DNA of 42,145 bases from contig JAUXNQ010000054.1 in assembly GCA_030682715.1 (NCBI GenBank), positions 1-42,145 on the forward strand, read 5' to 3'. Both the position numbers and the translations under genes were made by a program. Origin of the DNA: Methylotenera sp. (GTDB taxonomy: Bacteria > Pseudomonadota > Gammaproteobacteria > Burkholderiales > Methylophilaceae). Shown here one piece after another: positions 6,600 through 15,800 of the stretch (positions are counted from its first letter, which is position 1; the number at the start of each line of letters is the position of its first letter). Under the pieces are notes generated by a model, which saw only the letters and a list, made by a program, of their open reading frames with translations, ran no database searches and had not been told where the DNA came from.

Positions 6600-7127
6600 T
6601 TAATCACCTTCAAACTCGCAAAGTGAAAAAGGCGAAAAACCACCGTCAGCTAAGCGTTTTGAGCCGCCTAAATCAGGCAAGTTAATCACAAAAGCACAGC
6701 CCATGACTACGCCACCTAGCTTTTGTATCAACGCGGCAGCCGCTTCAGCCGTACCGCCTGTCGCAATTAGATCATCCACCAACAATACCCGCTCACCTTG
6801 AGCAATTGCGTCAGTATGAATCTCCACACGGTCAGCACCGTATTCTAAAGCATAATCATGCCCAATCGTCTCAGCAGGCAATTTTCCAGATTTACGAATC
6901 GGCACAAAGCCCAAACCAAGCTTATACGCCAATGCCGCACCAATGATAAATCCGCGCGCTTCTATGCCAGCAATTTTATCAATGTGTTGGTTAGCATAAT
7001 GCTGTGCAAGTGCATCAATGACCATGCGAAAACCAATGGGATCTTTGAGTAAAGTGGTGATATCACGAAACTGGATACCCTGTTTTGGGTAATGTGGGAT
7101 AGTGCGGATTAGGGATTTGATGGGCAT
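6600..7127 (-). CDS. apt: adenine phosphoribosyltransferase
   Basis: A 175-aa enzyme converting adenine and PRPP to AMP in purine salvage, in the cytosol. It shows the N-terminal YPKQGIQFRDITTLLKDP, GIEARGFIIGAALAYKLG, GFVPIRKSGKLP, and the PRPP-binding motif VLLVDDLIATGGTAEAA. The length is normal for the family. The ATG has only a weak ribosome-binding site. A palindromic element (7171-7243) lies upstream, between apt and the restriction cassette. Confidence 0.96.
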   Translation of the reverse strand: MPIKSLIRTIPHYPKQGIQFRDITTLLKDPIGFRMVIDALAQHYANQHIDKIAGIEARGFIIGAALAYKLGLGFVPIRKSGKLPAETIGHDYALEYGADRVEIHTDAIAQGERVLLVDDLIATGGTAEAAAALIQKLGGVVMGCAFVINLPDLGGSKRLADGGFSPFSLCEFEGD

Positions 7128-7170
7128 AAGTTTAGCACTTAGATTTTACGTAAACTGCCGTAATTAAAAT

Positions 7171-7243
7171 GTAGGATGAGGGGTTAACCTCACGCGGTGA
7201 ATATTGCAAGTACGCTACGCGTGGGTTCTCGAACCCACCCTAC
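7171..7243. repeat. paired palindromic (REP-like) element
   Basis: Two related hairpin units face each other. The left unit is GTAGGATGAGGGGTTAACCT then CACGCG. The right unit reads, on the minus strand, GTAGGGTGGGTTCGAGAACC then CACGCG. The right unit has a TGGGTT-CTCG-AACCCA hairpin. The TAG stop of the 103-aa gene lies inside the right unit. Such head-to-head pairs resemble BIMEs. Confidence 0.7.
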
Positions 7244-7551
7244 TGGGCTAGAAGGTACTCATCAACATGATAAATAACAGCATCAGAAGCATGATTTAAA
7301 TCAATATCATATGCCGCATTTTCTAACAACTGGACAGCCTCTCCAGCACCAATGGTAATTGAATGAGAAGACAAATATTCATGAACCTCACTCAGAAATA
7401 ATGCGCTGGGAGTAATTGCTTCTTTGAAAACATCCATTGCTTCCATAAGATTCTGTTTTGACTCTCCCTCTGGAAGAGTAGGCATAACAATAACAACTGC
7501 TTCTAAAAGCCTCTCAACTATTCCTGTTTGCATTAGATATGGGCTATTCAT
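7240..7551 (-). CDS. small acidic protein paired with DpnI-like nuclease
   Basis: A 103-aa acidic, mostly helical protein with no family I recognise. Its ATG lies 2 nt past the stop of the DpnI-like gene, so the two are translationally coupled. Sequence features are VERLLEAVVIVMPTLPEGES, a central EAITPSALFLSEVHEYLSS and a C-terminal acidic stretch ending HVDEYLLAQ. The TAG stop is provided by the flanking palindromic element, so the C-terminus may have been altered by the repeat. It could modulate or assist the nuclease. Pneumococcal dpnI is also next to a small gene of unclear role (dpnD), but I see no similarity. Confidence 0.7.
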   Translation of the reverse strand: MNSPYLMQTGIVERLLEAVVIVMPTLPEGESKQNLMEAMDVFKEAITPSALFLSEVHEYLSSHSITIGAGEAVQLLENAAYDIDLNHASDAVIYHVDEYLLAQ

Positions 7552-7553
7552 AA

Positions 7554-8324
7554 CTACTCCATTAACTTGTAATATCCTGGCTTCACAAACTCCAGATACT
7601 CTTTATCTCTAAGGACTTGTAACTGCTGTCTAATTTTATCCTTCACAAATCGGTTGTGTGGATGCTTACCAGCCAACTCGGCCTCAAATTTATAAAGCGT
7701 TTCAAGACTAAATTCCTTTGATTGAACTCGCTCGATACATTTCATCACGTCCAATGTCCAACCACGAGCTTCAATTTTATTTTGTTGCGCAAGAAAGGCT
7801 GTTTTCTGCCAAGTTTTCAATACCTTTTCTTGAGAGATAATTTCACCGTTTTCTACCAACTTGATCTTACCTATTTCAGGAATTTGATCAAGCAGTATGT
7901 TGCAGCCCACCCAGCCTGCTCGTTTTGCAGTACTAGAAAGAGGGTTTCTTTTTTCTATCACAGATGGTTGAAAGAAATAATTAGGCACTGCCAGTAGATT
8001 AGTAACAGAAAAGGATGCGTCGTATCCCAAAAAGAAAAAGTTTGGACTATTCGGCTCAATGATTCTTTGCATCATTGCAGAGTAAGCACCATCACAAATT
8101 TTGCTTACTGTTTTTACTGCACGCTTACTTTTTAGCTCAAATTCATGAGCACATGGAACACATTCAAAATCAAATACTTTTGAGTTCGCTTTCGCACTTT
8201 TTAAATCATTTCCACATGTTGGACAATATCCAAAATCAGCAAGCCAACTCTCGGTAATAACTCGAATTTTCTGAGATGCGCTTGTGTAACTTCCTGCAAG
8301 CTTGACATTCATTTGAAGATTCAT
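7554..8324 (-). CDS. dpnI: DpnI-like methyl-directed restriction endonuclease (Dam-replacing family)
   Basis: A 256-aa protein aligning along its whole length with DpnI, which cuts G-m6A-TC only when the adenine is methylated. The zinc cysteines are in YCPTCG and CVPC. The PD-(D/E)XK site is in FDFEC and EFELKSK (D52, E63, K65 from the chosen ATG; DpnI has D53, E64, K66). Next come DGAYSAMMQRI, NFFFLGYD, and a C-terminal winged helix ending in IRQQLQVLRDKEYLEF. All key residues are intact. I use ATG 8324 rather than GTG 8327. A hand count of one 60-nt line gives 35% GC, well below the neighbours, suggesting transfer. The host should lack Dam methylation; no methylase gene is adjacent. Confidence 0.92.
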   Translation of the reverse strand: MNLQMNVKLAGSYTSASQKIRVITESWLADFGYCPTCGNDLKSAKANSKVFDFECVPCAHEFELKSKRAVKTVSKICDGAYSAMMQRIIEPNSPNFFFLGYDASFSVTNLLAVPNYFFQPSVIEKRNPLSSTAKRAGWVGCNILLDQIPEIGKIKLVENGEIISQEKVLKTWQKTAFLAQQNKIEARGWTLDVMKCIERVQSKEFSLETLYKFEAELAGKHPHNRFVKDKIRQQLQVLRDKEYLEFVKPGYYKLME

Positions 8325-8340
8325 CACTAGACCTATTACC

Positions 8341-8440
8341 TAAAATGGAGTCGCGCCGCGCTAGCTAGGCGCGCCCTCGCAGACAGTACAACTGTACGGC
8401 AAGAGGGCGCAACAACGCTAGCGCAAGCGAGTGCATTTTA
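8341..8440. repeat. 100-bp imperfect palindrome overlapping the aspS stop
   Basis: The first and last bases pair: TAAAATG (8341-8347) with CATTTTA (8434-8440). Further pairs, read inward, are TCGC with GCGA, GCGCTAGC with GCTAGCGC, GCGCCCTC with GAGGGCGC, and GTACA with TGTAC around a 2-nt centre. The TAA stop of aspS is part of the right end. It is much larger than an ordinary terminator and has no U-tract. It looks like a repeat element or MITE remnant that fixed the aspS 3' end. Confidence 0.8.
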
Positions 8441-10225
8441 CGCCGCTGGCGTTTGTGAGCGGACGCGAATATGTAACTCTCTGAGTTGCTTCTCATCCAC
8501 TTCGTTCGGCGCATTAGTCATCAAGCACTGAGCACGTTGTGTTTTCGGGAACGCAATCACGTCACGAATAGACTCAGCACCCGCCATTAGCGTTACTAAG
8601 CGATCTAAACCGAATGCCAAACCACCGTGCGGAGGCGCACCGTATTGCAATGCATCTAGCAAGAAACCAAACTTCTCTTGCGCTTCTTCACGGCTGATTT
8701 TTAGTGCATCGAACACTTTAGACTGTACTTCTTGCTGATGGATACGCACTGAACCGCCACCTACTTCCCAGCCGTTTAAGACCATGTCGTAAGCTTTTGA
8801 TAAACACGCACCTGGGTTAGTGGCTAACAAATCTTCATGACCATCTTTTGGTGCTGTGAACGGATGGTGCAATGCCACCCAACGATCAGCTTCTTCATCA
8901 TGTTCAAACATTGGGAAATCAACTACCCACAATGGCGCCCATGCGCGGCCATCTACATGGCCTTTATCGTGACCAACTTTAAGGCGCAACGCACCCAAGG
9001 CCTCATTCACTACTTTAGTTTTATCGGCACCAAAGAACACGATATCGCCATTTTGCGCGCCTGTGCGGTCAATAATCGCTTGCAATGCTGTGACGTGAAT
9101 GTTTTTAACAATCGGGCTTTGCAAGCCTTCTTCGTTCAATTTAGTGATGTCGTTAATCTTGATGTAAGCCAAGCCTTTAGCACCGTAGATTTTTACAAAC
9201 TCAGTGTAGGCATCAATTTCAGAACGGCTGATTGCCGCGCCGTTAGGCACGCGCAAGGCCGCCACACGGCCACCTGCCATGTTGGCAGCACCCGCAAACA
9301 CTTTAAAATCTACATCTTTCATTACATCTGAAAGCTCAGTGATTTCTAGCGTCACGCGCATATCGGGCTTATCTGAACCGTAGCGGCTCATGGCTTCAGC
9401 AAATGGCATGCGCGGGAATTGCGCTGGCAAATCTACGTCTTGGACTTTTTTCAGCATTTGGCGAATCATTTCTTCCACCAAATCCATAATGTCGTTTTCT
9501 TCCATAAACGATGTTTCAATATCCACTTGTGTGAATTCTGGCTGACGATCAGCGCGCAAATCTTCATCGCGGAAACATTTAGTAATTTGGAAGTATCGGT
9601 CAAAGCCTGACACCATCAACAATTGTTTAAACAATTGTGGTGATTGTGGCAACGCAAAAAACTGACCATGATGCACACGGCTAGGTACTAGGTAATCACG
9701 CGCGCCTTCTGGCGTGCTACGTGTAAGCATTGGTGTTTCAACTTCAATAAAGCCGTTCACATCCAAATAATCACGCAAGGTTTTAGCCACGCGATAACGC
9801 AACATCATGTTTTTTTGCATCGCAGGGCGACGCAAATCAATATAACGGTGCTCTAAACGCACGGTTTCGGTCAGGTTTTCATCATCTAACATGAACGGTG
9901 GCGTGAGTGATGGGTTTAATATCTCAATCTCAGTCGCCAGCATTTCTACTTCACCCGTAGGTAAGTTTGGGTTAACCGTACCTTCTGGACGAGCGCGCAC
10001 TTTACACACCACTTTTAGCACAAACTCGCTACGTACCGTTTCCGCAAGTGCAAATGCTTCTTTGGTATCAGGGTCAATCACAATTTGCGCCAAACCTTCA
10101 CGGTCACGCAAATCAATAAAAATAACACCACCGTGGTCACGGCGACGATGCGCCCAACCACATAATGTGACAGTTTGACCAATGTGTTCGCGGTTTAAAT
10201 GGCCGCAGTAATGTGTACGCATCAT
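8438..10225 (-). CDS. aspS: aspartyl-tRNA synthetase
   Basis: A 595-aa class II synthetase charging tRNA-Asp, bacterial type with the GAD insertion. The N-terminal OB-fold anticodon-binding domain (about 1-105) contains [20 protein letters not shown]. Motif 2 lies in [16 protein letters not shown]. The catalytic core includes [12 protein letters not shown], and motif 3 is near [15 protein letters not shown]. The length is normal. It is the last gene of the order fmdB, DUF502, aspS, common in betaproteobacteria, and starts 3 nt after the DUF502 stop. Its stop codon lies in the 100-bp palindrome. Confidence 0.97.
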   Translation of the reverse strand: MMRTHYCGHLNREHIGQTVTLCGWAHRRRDHGGVIFIDLRDREGLAQIVIDPDTKEAFALAETVRSEFVLKVVCKVRARPEGTVNPNLPTGEVEMLATEIEILNPSLTPPFMLDDENLTETVRLEHRYIDLRRPAMQKNMMLRYRVAKTLRDYLDVNGFIEVETPMLTRSTPEGARDYLVPSRVHHGQFFALPQSPQLFKQLLMVSGFDRYFQITKCFRDEDLRADRQPEFTQVDIETSFMEENDIMDLVEEMIRQMLKKVQDVDLPAQFPRMPFAEAMSRYGSDKPDMRVTLEITELSDVMKDVDFKVFAGAANMAGGRVAALRVPNGAAISRSEIDAYTEFVKIYGAKGLAYIKINDITKLNEEGLQSPIVKNIHVTALQAIIDRTGAQNGDIVFFGADKTKVVNEALGALRLKVGHDKGHVDGRAWAPLWVVDFPMFEHDEEADRWVALHHPFTAPKDGHEDLLATNPGACLSKAYDMVLNGWEVGGGSVRIHQQEVQSKVFDALKISREEAQEKFGFLLDALQYGAPPHGGLAFGLDRLVTLMAGAESIRDVIAFPKTQRAQCLMTNAPNEVDEKQLRELHIRVRSQTPAA

Positions 10226-10228
10226 AAT

Positions 10229-10855
10229 TTAATTGTTTGGATATTGAGTTAAAAGTTTTGGAATCTTGTTTGCAGGCGCAACCACGCCCATAGAAATAAT
10301 ATACTTTAGTGCTTCATCTACCGTCATTTCGAGCTCTATTACATCGGCTTTAGGCATCATTAAAAAATAACCGCCAGTAGGGTTTGGTGTGGTTGGCACA
10401 AAAACACTGACGTAATCACCGTGTAGGTGATTTGCAACATCGCCGCCTGGCGTGCCTGTTACAAAAGCAATGGTCCACACACCTTCGCGTGGGAACGGTA
10501 CCAGCACGGCTTTGCGAAACGCATTACCAGAATCTGAAAACAAAGTATCAGACACTTGCTTAACGCTAGAGTAAATCGACTTCACCACAGGCAAGCGATT
10601 AAGTAGCTTTTCCCATAGTAAAATGAGCTGCATGCCAAAGAAATTGGTCGCAATTAGACCAGTAGTCAACACAATCAGCACGGTTAAAATTGCACCAATC
10701 CCTGGAATATCTCGACCCAAAAAAGTATGTGGATGCCAAACCTCTGGCAATAGCAACAGACTTTGATCCATCACACCAATAAGCGACTTTAGCACCCAGA
10801 TGGTAATCACCAATGGCACTAACACTAACAGGCCTGTAATAAAGTATTTTTTCAT
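10229..10855 (-). CDS. DUF502 family inner-membrane protein
   Basis: A 208-aa membrane protein of the DUF502 family. Its N-terminal hydrophobic segment (about 4-25, TGLLVLVPLVITIWVL) and a second one (about 55-80, IGAILTVLIVLTTGLIATNFFG) span the membrane. The C-terminal half has the family block PFPREGVWTIAFVTG and PTTPNPTGGYFLMMP. I start at the ATG of MKKYFITG, the usual family N-terminus; a TTG at 10873 with a better-placed AGG is possible. The function is not established. Close coupling to fmdB and aspS is conserved. Confidence 0.88.
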   Translation of the reverse strand: MKKYFITGLLVLVPLVITIWVLKSLIGVMDQSLLLLPEVWHPHTFLGRDIPGIGAILTVLIVLTTGLIATNFFGMQLILLWEKLLNRLPVVKSIYSSVKQVSDTLFSDSGNAFRKAVLVPFPREGVWTIAFVTGTPGGDVANHLHGDYVSVFVPTTPNPTGGYFLMMPKADVIELEMTVDEALKYIISMGVVAPANKIPKLLTQYPNN

Positions 10856-10879
10856 TAAGATTGAGTCATTCAAGCATGC

Positions 10880-11164
10880 CTAGTGGCACGCACAACCCGT
10901 AGCACAAGCGGCTGGCGCAGCACTTGATTCACTAGCAGACTCAGATGCAGCTGAATCAGCGGGTTTAGCTGATTTGCTCGCACCACCTTTAAAGTCAGTT
11001 GCATACCAGCCACTGCCAGTTAACTGAAAACTCGGTGCAGACACTTGCTTAGCAAAAGTCTCTTTAGCGCACTGCGGGCAAGTCTCTACGCTGGCAGCAC
11101 TCACTTTGCGCATTACCTCTGCTTTATGTCCGCAGCTACTACATTGATAATCGTAAATAGGCAT
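10880..11164 (-). CDS. FmdB family zinc-ribbon protein
   Basis: A 94-aa small regulatory-type zinc-ribbon protein. Four cysteines (C8, C11, C29, C32) in MPIYDYQCSSCG and ETCPQCAKE form the zinc site. The conserved tail FQLTGSGWYATDFKG follows, then a low-complexity Ser/Ala linker and a Cys/His end (CATGCACH). FmdB proteins are often annotated as putative regulators without firm evidence. It is the first gene of the fmdB, DUF502, aspS unit. Confidence 0.93.
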   Translation of the reverse strand: MPIYDYQCSSCGHKAEVMRKVSAASVETCPQCAKETFAKQVSAPSFQLTGSGWYATDFKGGASKSAKPADSAASESASESSAAPAACATGCACH

Positions 11165-11275
11165 CTAAAATCACCTCTCTCAATACGTTAAATAACCCGC
11201 GATTATACCTGAATCCGATAAAATTTTATTGAGGCCAAATACGCCCCGAATTTAGCCAATATAGACTAAAAAAAC

Positions 11276-12370
11276 TTACTCATCTGCATCGTCATCTTGC
11301 TGATTTTTAAGACGGCGCGTCTTCACACTTTCAGCGAGCATATCCAGCAACGGCAATGTCTCTTCCCAACCTAAGCAGGCATCCGTAATCGACTGTCCAT
11401 AGGTCAATTCACAACCAGGCGCATGATCCTGACGTCCAGCATGCAAATGTGATTCAATCATCAAGCCCATGATGCGATCATCACCTGCATTTAACTGCTC
11501 AGCTACATTTGCGGCCACTTGTGCTTGCAACTGATATTGGCGCTGACTGTTAGCATGCGAGCAATCAATCATGACCTTGGCATTTAAACCAGATTGCGCT
11601 AACTCAATTGCGGCAGCGTCTACGCTCGCCGCATCGTAGTTAGGTGTTTTACCACCGCGTAAAATCACATGACAGTCTTCATTACCTGTTGTAGAAATAA
11701 TCGCCGAACGGCCTTCTTTAGTCACAGATAAAAAGTGATGTGGGCTTGCGGCGGCTTTAATCGCATCGACAGCAATACGAATATTGCCATCTGTACCATT
11801 TTTAAACCCAACTGGGCAAGATAAGCCCGATGCTAGTTCACGATGAATCTGCGACTCAGTGGTGCGTGCGCCAATCGCGCCCCAGCTCACTAAATCTGCC
11901 GTATATTGTGGTGTAATCGTATCTAAGAATTCAGTCGCAGCTGGCAAGCCTAGCTCGTTCACTTCCAACAAAAAGCGTCTCGCCAACTCCAGACCTGCAT
12001 TGATATTGAAACTACCATCCAAATGCGGGTCATTAATCAAGCCTTTCCATCCAACCGTGGTGCGTGGCTTTTCAAAATAGACGCGCATCACAATCAACAA
12101 CTCGTTAATGTGTTTGTGATATTGCGTTAACAGGCGCTTTGCGTACTCAATACCTGCATCATAATCATGAATAGAACACGGCCCGATCACCACTAACAGG
12201 CGATCGTTCGCACTATGTAAGATACGATGAATATCCGCGCGGGTTTTAACAATTCTATCGGTAGTGGCTGTACTAGGCTCAAGTTTATCCAACAGCACAG
12301 ACGGTAGCGTCAGCTCTTTGATTTCGATGATGCGCACATCATCAGTAATAATTTTTTGGATAGGGCTCAT
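11276..12370 (-). CDS. aroG: class I 3-deoxy-7-phosphoheptulonate (DAHP) synthase
   Basis: A 364-aa enzyme of the AroF/G/H type that condenses PEP and erythrose-4-phosphate, the first step of the shikimate pathway. It shows LLVVIGPCSIHDYDAGIEYA with the metal cysteine, MRVYFEKPRTTVGWKGL, DGSFNINAGLELARRFL, GARTTESQIHRELASG, FKNGTDGNI and MIDCSHANS. Which aromatic amino acid inhibits it cannot be read by eye. A terminator-like hairpin on the same strand 62 nt upstream suggests attenuation. It stands alone. Confidence 0.95.
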   Translation of the reverse strand: MSPIQKIITDDVRIIEIKELTLPSVLLDKLEPSTATTDRIVKTRADIHRILHSANDRLLVVIGPCSIHDYDAGIEYAKRLLTQYHKHINELLIVMRVYFEKPRTTVGWKGLINDPHLDGSFNINAGLELARRFLLEVNELGLPAATEFLDTITPQYTADLVSWGAIGARTTESQIHRELASGLSCPVGFKNGTDGNIRIAVDAIKAAASPHHFLSVTKEGRSAIISTTGNEDCHVILRGGKTPNYDAASVDAAAIELAQSGLNAKVMIDCSHANSQRQYQLQAQVAANVAEQLNAGDDRIMGLMIESHLHAGRQDHAPGCELTYGQSITDACLGWEETLPLLDMLAESVKTRRLKNQQDDDADE

Positions 12371-12410
12371 TTAGATAACTCATTTGCTGCAACAAGATTT
12401 GGCGCAACAA

Positions 12411-12452
12411 AAACAAAAATCAAAAACAACAAAGCCCGTATATCGCGGGCTT
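12411..12452 (-). terminator. terminator-like hairpin in the aroG leader (possible attenuator)
   Basis: On the minus strand, AAGCCCG and CGGGCTT form a 7-bp stem with a 7-nt loop (12432-12452). A T-rich run follows (TTGTTGTTTTTGATTTTTG) and ends about 40 nt before aroG. It is nearly 400 nt past the end of the GGDEF-EAL gene, so it more likely acts in the aroG leader. A 9-codon ORF, MPYELLFHC, ends exactly at the hairpin base, and CGGC-GAAT-GCCG forms a small competing hairpin at its start. Confidence 0.6.
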
Positions 12453-12843
12453 ATCAACAATGAAACAACAGCTCGTACGGCATTCGCCGAACTAGCTGAA
12501 CTACTATAGTAGCAATTTATATAGCAACAGTTTAACGCACCGATTCAGCATGGCTAAGCTATCAGGTTAACAGCCTTATCAAACACAATGCGCCTGAAAT
12601 AAAATGCGCTATTTTACATACCACACCCAAAACAACTACTTGAGCGCAAGACAAAAACAAAAGATTTGTGATTTTTTGCTTTAAAAGCAATCGTCTTATG
12701 CAATTTTAACACTTTAAAGACCAGTTGATACAACTTAGTCAGTTTTGCGGTATTTTTGCAAAATTAAAGCATGCATTTTATTAAGATACTTGTTATTTAA
12801 GATGCGCGATTCAATCGCTACATGACTTTTATGAGAGTTAGCC
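12453..12843. other. intergenic region between aroG leader and GGDEF-EAL gene
   Basis: Apart from two mini-ORFs on the minus strand (a 15-codon Leu-rich ORF, MLNRCVKLLLYKLLL, and the 9-codon ORF abutting the hairpin) I see no gene. The region should contain the aroG promoter; I could not single out a convincing one. Confidence 0.4.
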
Positions 12844-15800
12844 CTAAACAACACTTTCTTCAAGCAGGCTTTGAAATACATCAACAGGTAGCGGTTTACT
12901 AAACAAATAGCCCTGATAATGCATGCAACCACTATCTAAAAGTATGCCTTGCTGTTCTTGAGTTTCCACCCCTTCTGCAATCACATTCAGATTTAAGGTG
13001 TGCGCCATCGCAATAATAGTACGTACAATCGCCTGGTCACTGCCTTTGCCAGCAATATCCCGAACGAATGAACGGTCTATCTTCAACTGATAAAGTGGTA
13101 AGAGCCTGAGATACTGAAGTGACGAATAGCCAGTGCCAAAATCATCCAGCGAGAATCTGACACCGACGTCTTTCAGCGCATTCATAATTGCAACCGCATC
13201 TTCAACATGGTCAAGCAGCGCGCTCTCCGTCAGCTCCAGCTTAAGCAACATTGGATTTATAGCGTGACGGAAAACAGCCGCCTTAATTTTTTCAACAAAG
13301 TCAGCCTGATGAAACTGCTTTGCACTCACATTGACGGAGAGTGTGAGGTTTCGTGTCTTATTATCTTCAGCCCAACGCTTAAGTTGCGCGCAGGCAGCAT
13401 CGACCACCCATTCACCAATAGCCAAAATCATGCCCGTATCTTCAGCAATAGGAATAAACTCATTAGGTGGAATCAAGCCTCGCTCTGGATGAATCCAACG
13501 AATTAATGCCTCGGCTCCAATGGGTTTATCTGCAACATCCACCTGCATTTGATAAAACAATTGAAATTCATTTTTATCAAGCGCTTTACGTAGCTCATGC
13601 TCCATATCAACGCGCGCCTGAATACCTTCCTGCATTTTTGGATCAAAAAAGCTCAATGCATTACGCCCAAGCTTTTTAGCCTGGTACATGGCAATATCAG
13701 CTTGCTTCAACAACTCATCTGACTTCAGATTATTTTTACCAAACAACGTAATACCTACGCTTGAAGTAATATGGTACTCATAACCTTTAAATTGATATGG
13801 GTGAACAAACTTTGCTAGGATTTTCTCTCCCACTGATTCTGCTTGAGTAGCAGCTTCTACATCTTGCTCACTCAAGCCTTCCAGAACAATAACAAACTCG
13901 TCCCCTCCTAAGCGGGCAACGGTGTCGCCCACTCTCACGCAAGCAGTGAGTCGCTCAGCAACTGGTTGCAATAACAAATCACCCACATCATGACCAAGAG
14001 TGTCGTTAAGCGTTTTAAAGTGATCAAGATCTAAAAATAGCAATGCACCGTTTCGCATGCTGCGGGCTGTTGAAACTAAAGCCTGATTCAAACGATCTAA
14101 CAACAAACGTCTATTAGGGAGGTTTGTCAGCGTATCGTAAAGGGCTAAATAATTACTTTTATCTTCCGCTGCCTTACGTTGAGTAATGTCCGTACGGATA
14201 GAAATGTAGCTTTGTGGCTTACCATCCTCTCCAAGAAAAGGTGCAATGGTTGTATCTACCCAGTACAGATGCCCATCTTTGGCACGATTACATACTTCAT
14301 CATGCCAAACCTGACCTCTTGCCACTACTTGATACATCTCTTTGAAGTAACCTTTGGGATGATAACCAGAGTTCAGAATTGCATGATCTTGCCCGACTAA
14401 CTCCTCTATTGCGTAGCCACTTATCTCACTAAACTTCTCATTGGCATAGGTGATACGCCCTTTCACGTCTGTTACCGCAACAATCGCGTGTTTGTCCAGC
14501 GCATATTTCTGATATTTCAACTCTTCAAGCGACTGTTTCGCAAGCGCCTCACTTAGCAACAATGCTTCTTGTGTCTGCCTTAAATCCGTCACATCGTAAA
14601 ACCAACCCAACATGGCAGCATATCCTTCGTAATCCACAGGGCGATAAGAGGCCATCGCCCATACTGGACCTTTATTCTCCACAATCAGTTGAATCAGCTT
14701 GTCATTAACGGAGTGCCCACTATTCACTTGCGCCAAAATCGCCTCGTACTCCAAAGCGTTTGCATAATAAAGCTTAGGATTTCGCCCCATGACAGTTTCT
14801 GGTGAGCAGTTAATTAACTCGGTATAGCGCTTATTCGCGAATAAGACCTTATCACCAGCAGCAGTGGCTATCCACACAGCGATTGGACTGGTTTCCAGCA
14901 TCTGAATAACACGCTCTTTACTTTCACGGTCGGCGTTAGCTGCGAGTCTTTTATCTGTTTCATCACGGATGACACACACCAGCTCAGCAGGCTCTTCGCG
15001 TTCTCCATAAACGAGATGCCGACGATCAGACACCCAGCGAACACTGCCATCCACCAACACAATACGATATTCAACCTCTGCTCGACCCTTATCAAAAACC
15101 GAATCCATCGCTACGCGGGCTTTTTCACGATCATCTAAATGAATCAAGCTTACCCATGAGTTTCCGTCTTCAACCAGAGCCTGCTGTGACAAACCACAAA
15201 GTTTCTCTATCGCGGCATTCACATGATTTACCTTAAAATCTGGGGCACTGGCTGTCCAAATCACATCTTCAACCGAATTAAGGATATTAGTAAGATAACT
15301 CTCGGTTTTACGTACCAATGCTTCAGCGTTATGACGATCGGTCACATCTTGCACGGTACCTCGAGAATAAGTTGGGTTTCCTTCAGCATCATAATCTGAC
15401 GTACCGCGCTCATGCACCCACTTAACAGAACCGTCTGCTAAAAGTAAGCGGTGTGTAATACTATAAGACTCATGGTTAACCACGGATACATTAAATACAC
15501 GATCAACCTCCGCACGATCTAACGGATGAACGACATTCAAAAATGCTTCATAACCTGCTAAGAGCTGATGCGCATCAATCTCAAAAATATGAAAAATCTC
15601 ATCACTCCAGATCAACTCATTAGTTTGCCAGTCTAACGACCAGCTTCCAACCTGAGCAATATGCTGCGCCTCTATCAAAAGCTTTTTATTCAAACGTAAA
15701 TTTTGTTCAGCTAGCGTACGCTCCAAATCATGCTTGTAGAGCAAATCCTGCATTTTTGCCAACTCGGCCAGCACGCTATCTTCTTGCTTGGGGGTTATTT

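Noticed and set aside
7240-7551. 103-aa protein as a DpnD homologue
   Set aside because: Only the position next to a DpnI-like gene is similar; I see no shared sequence pattern.
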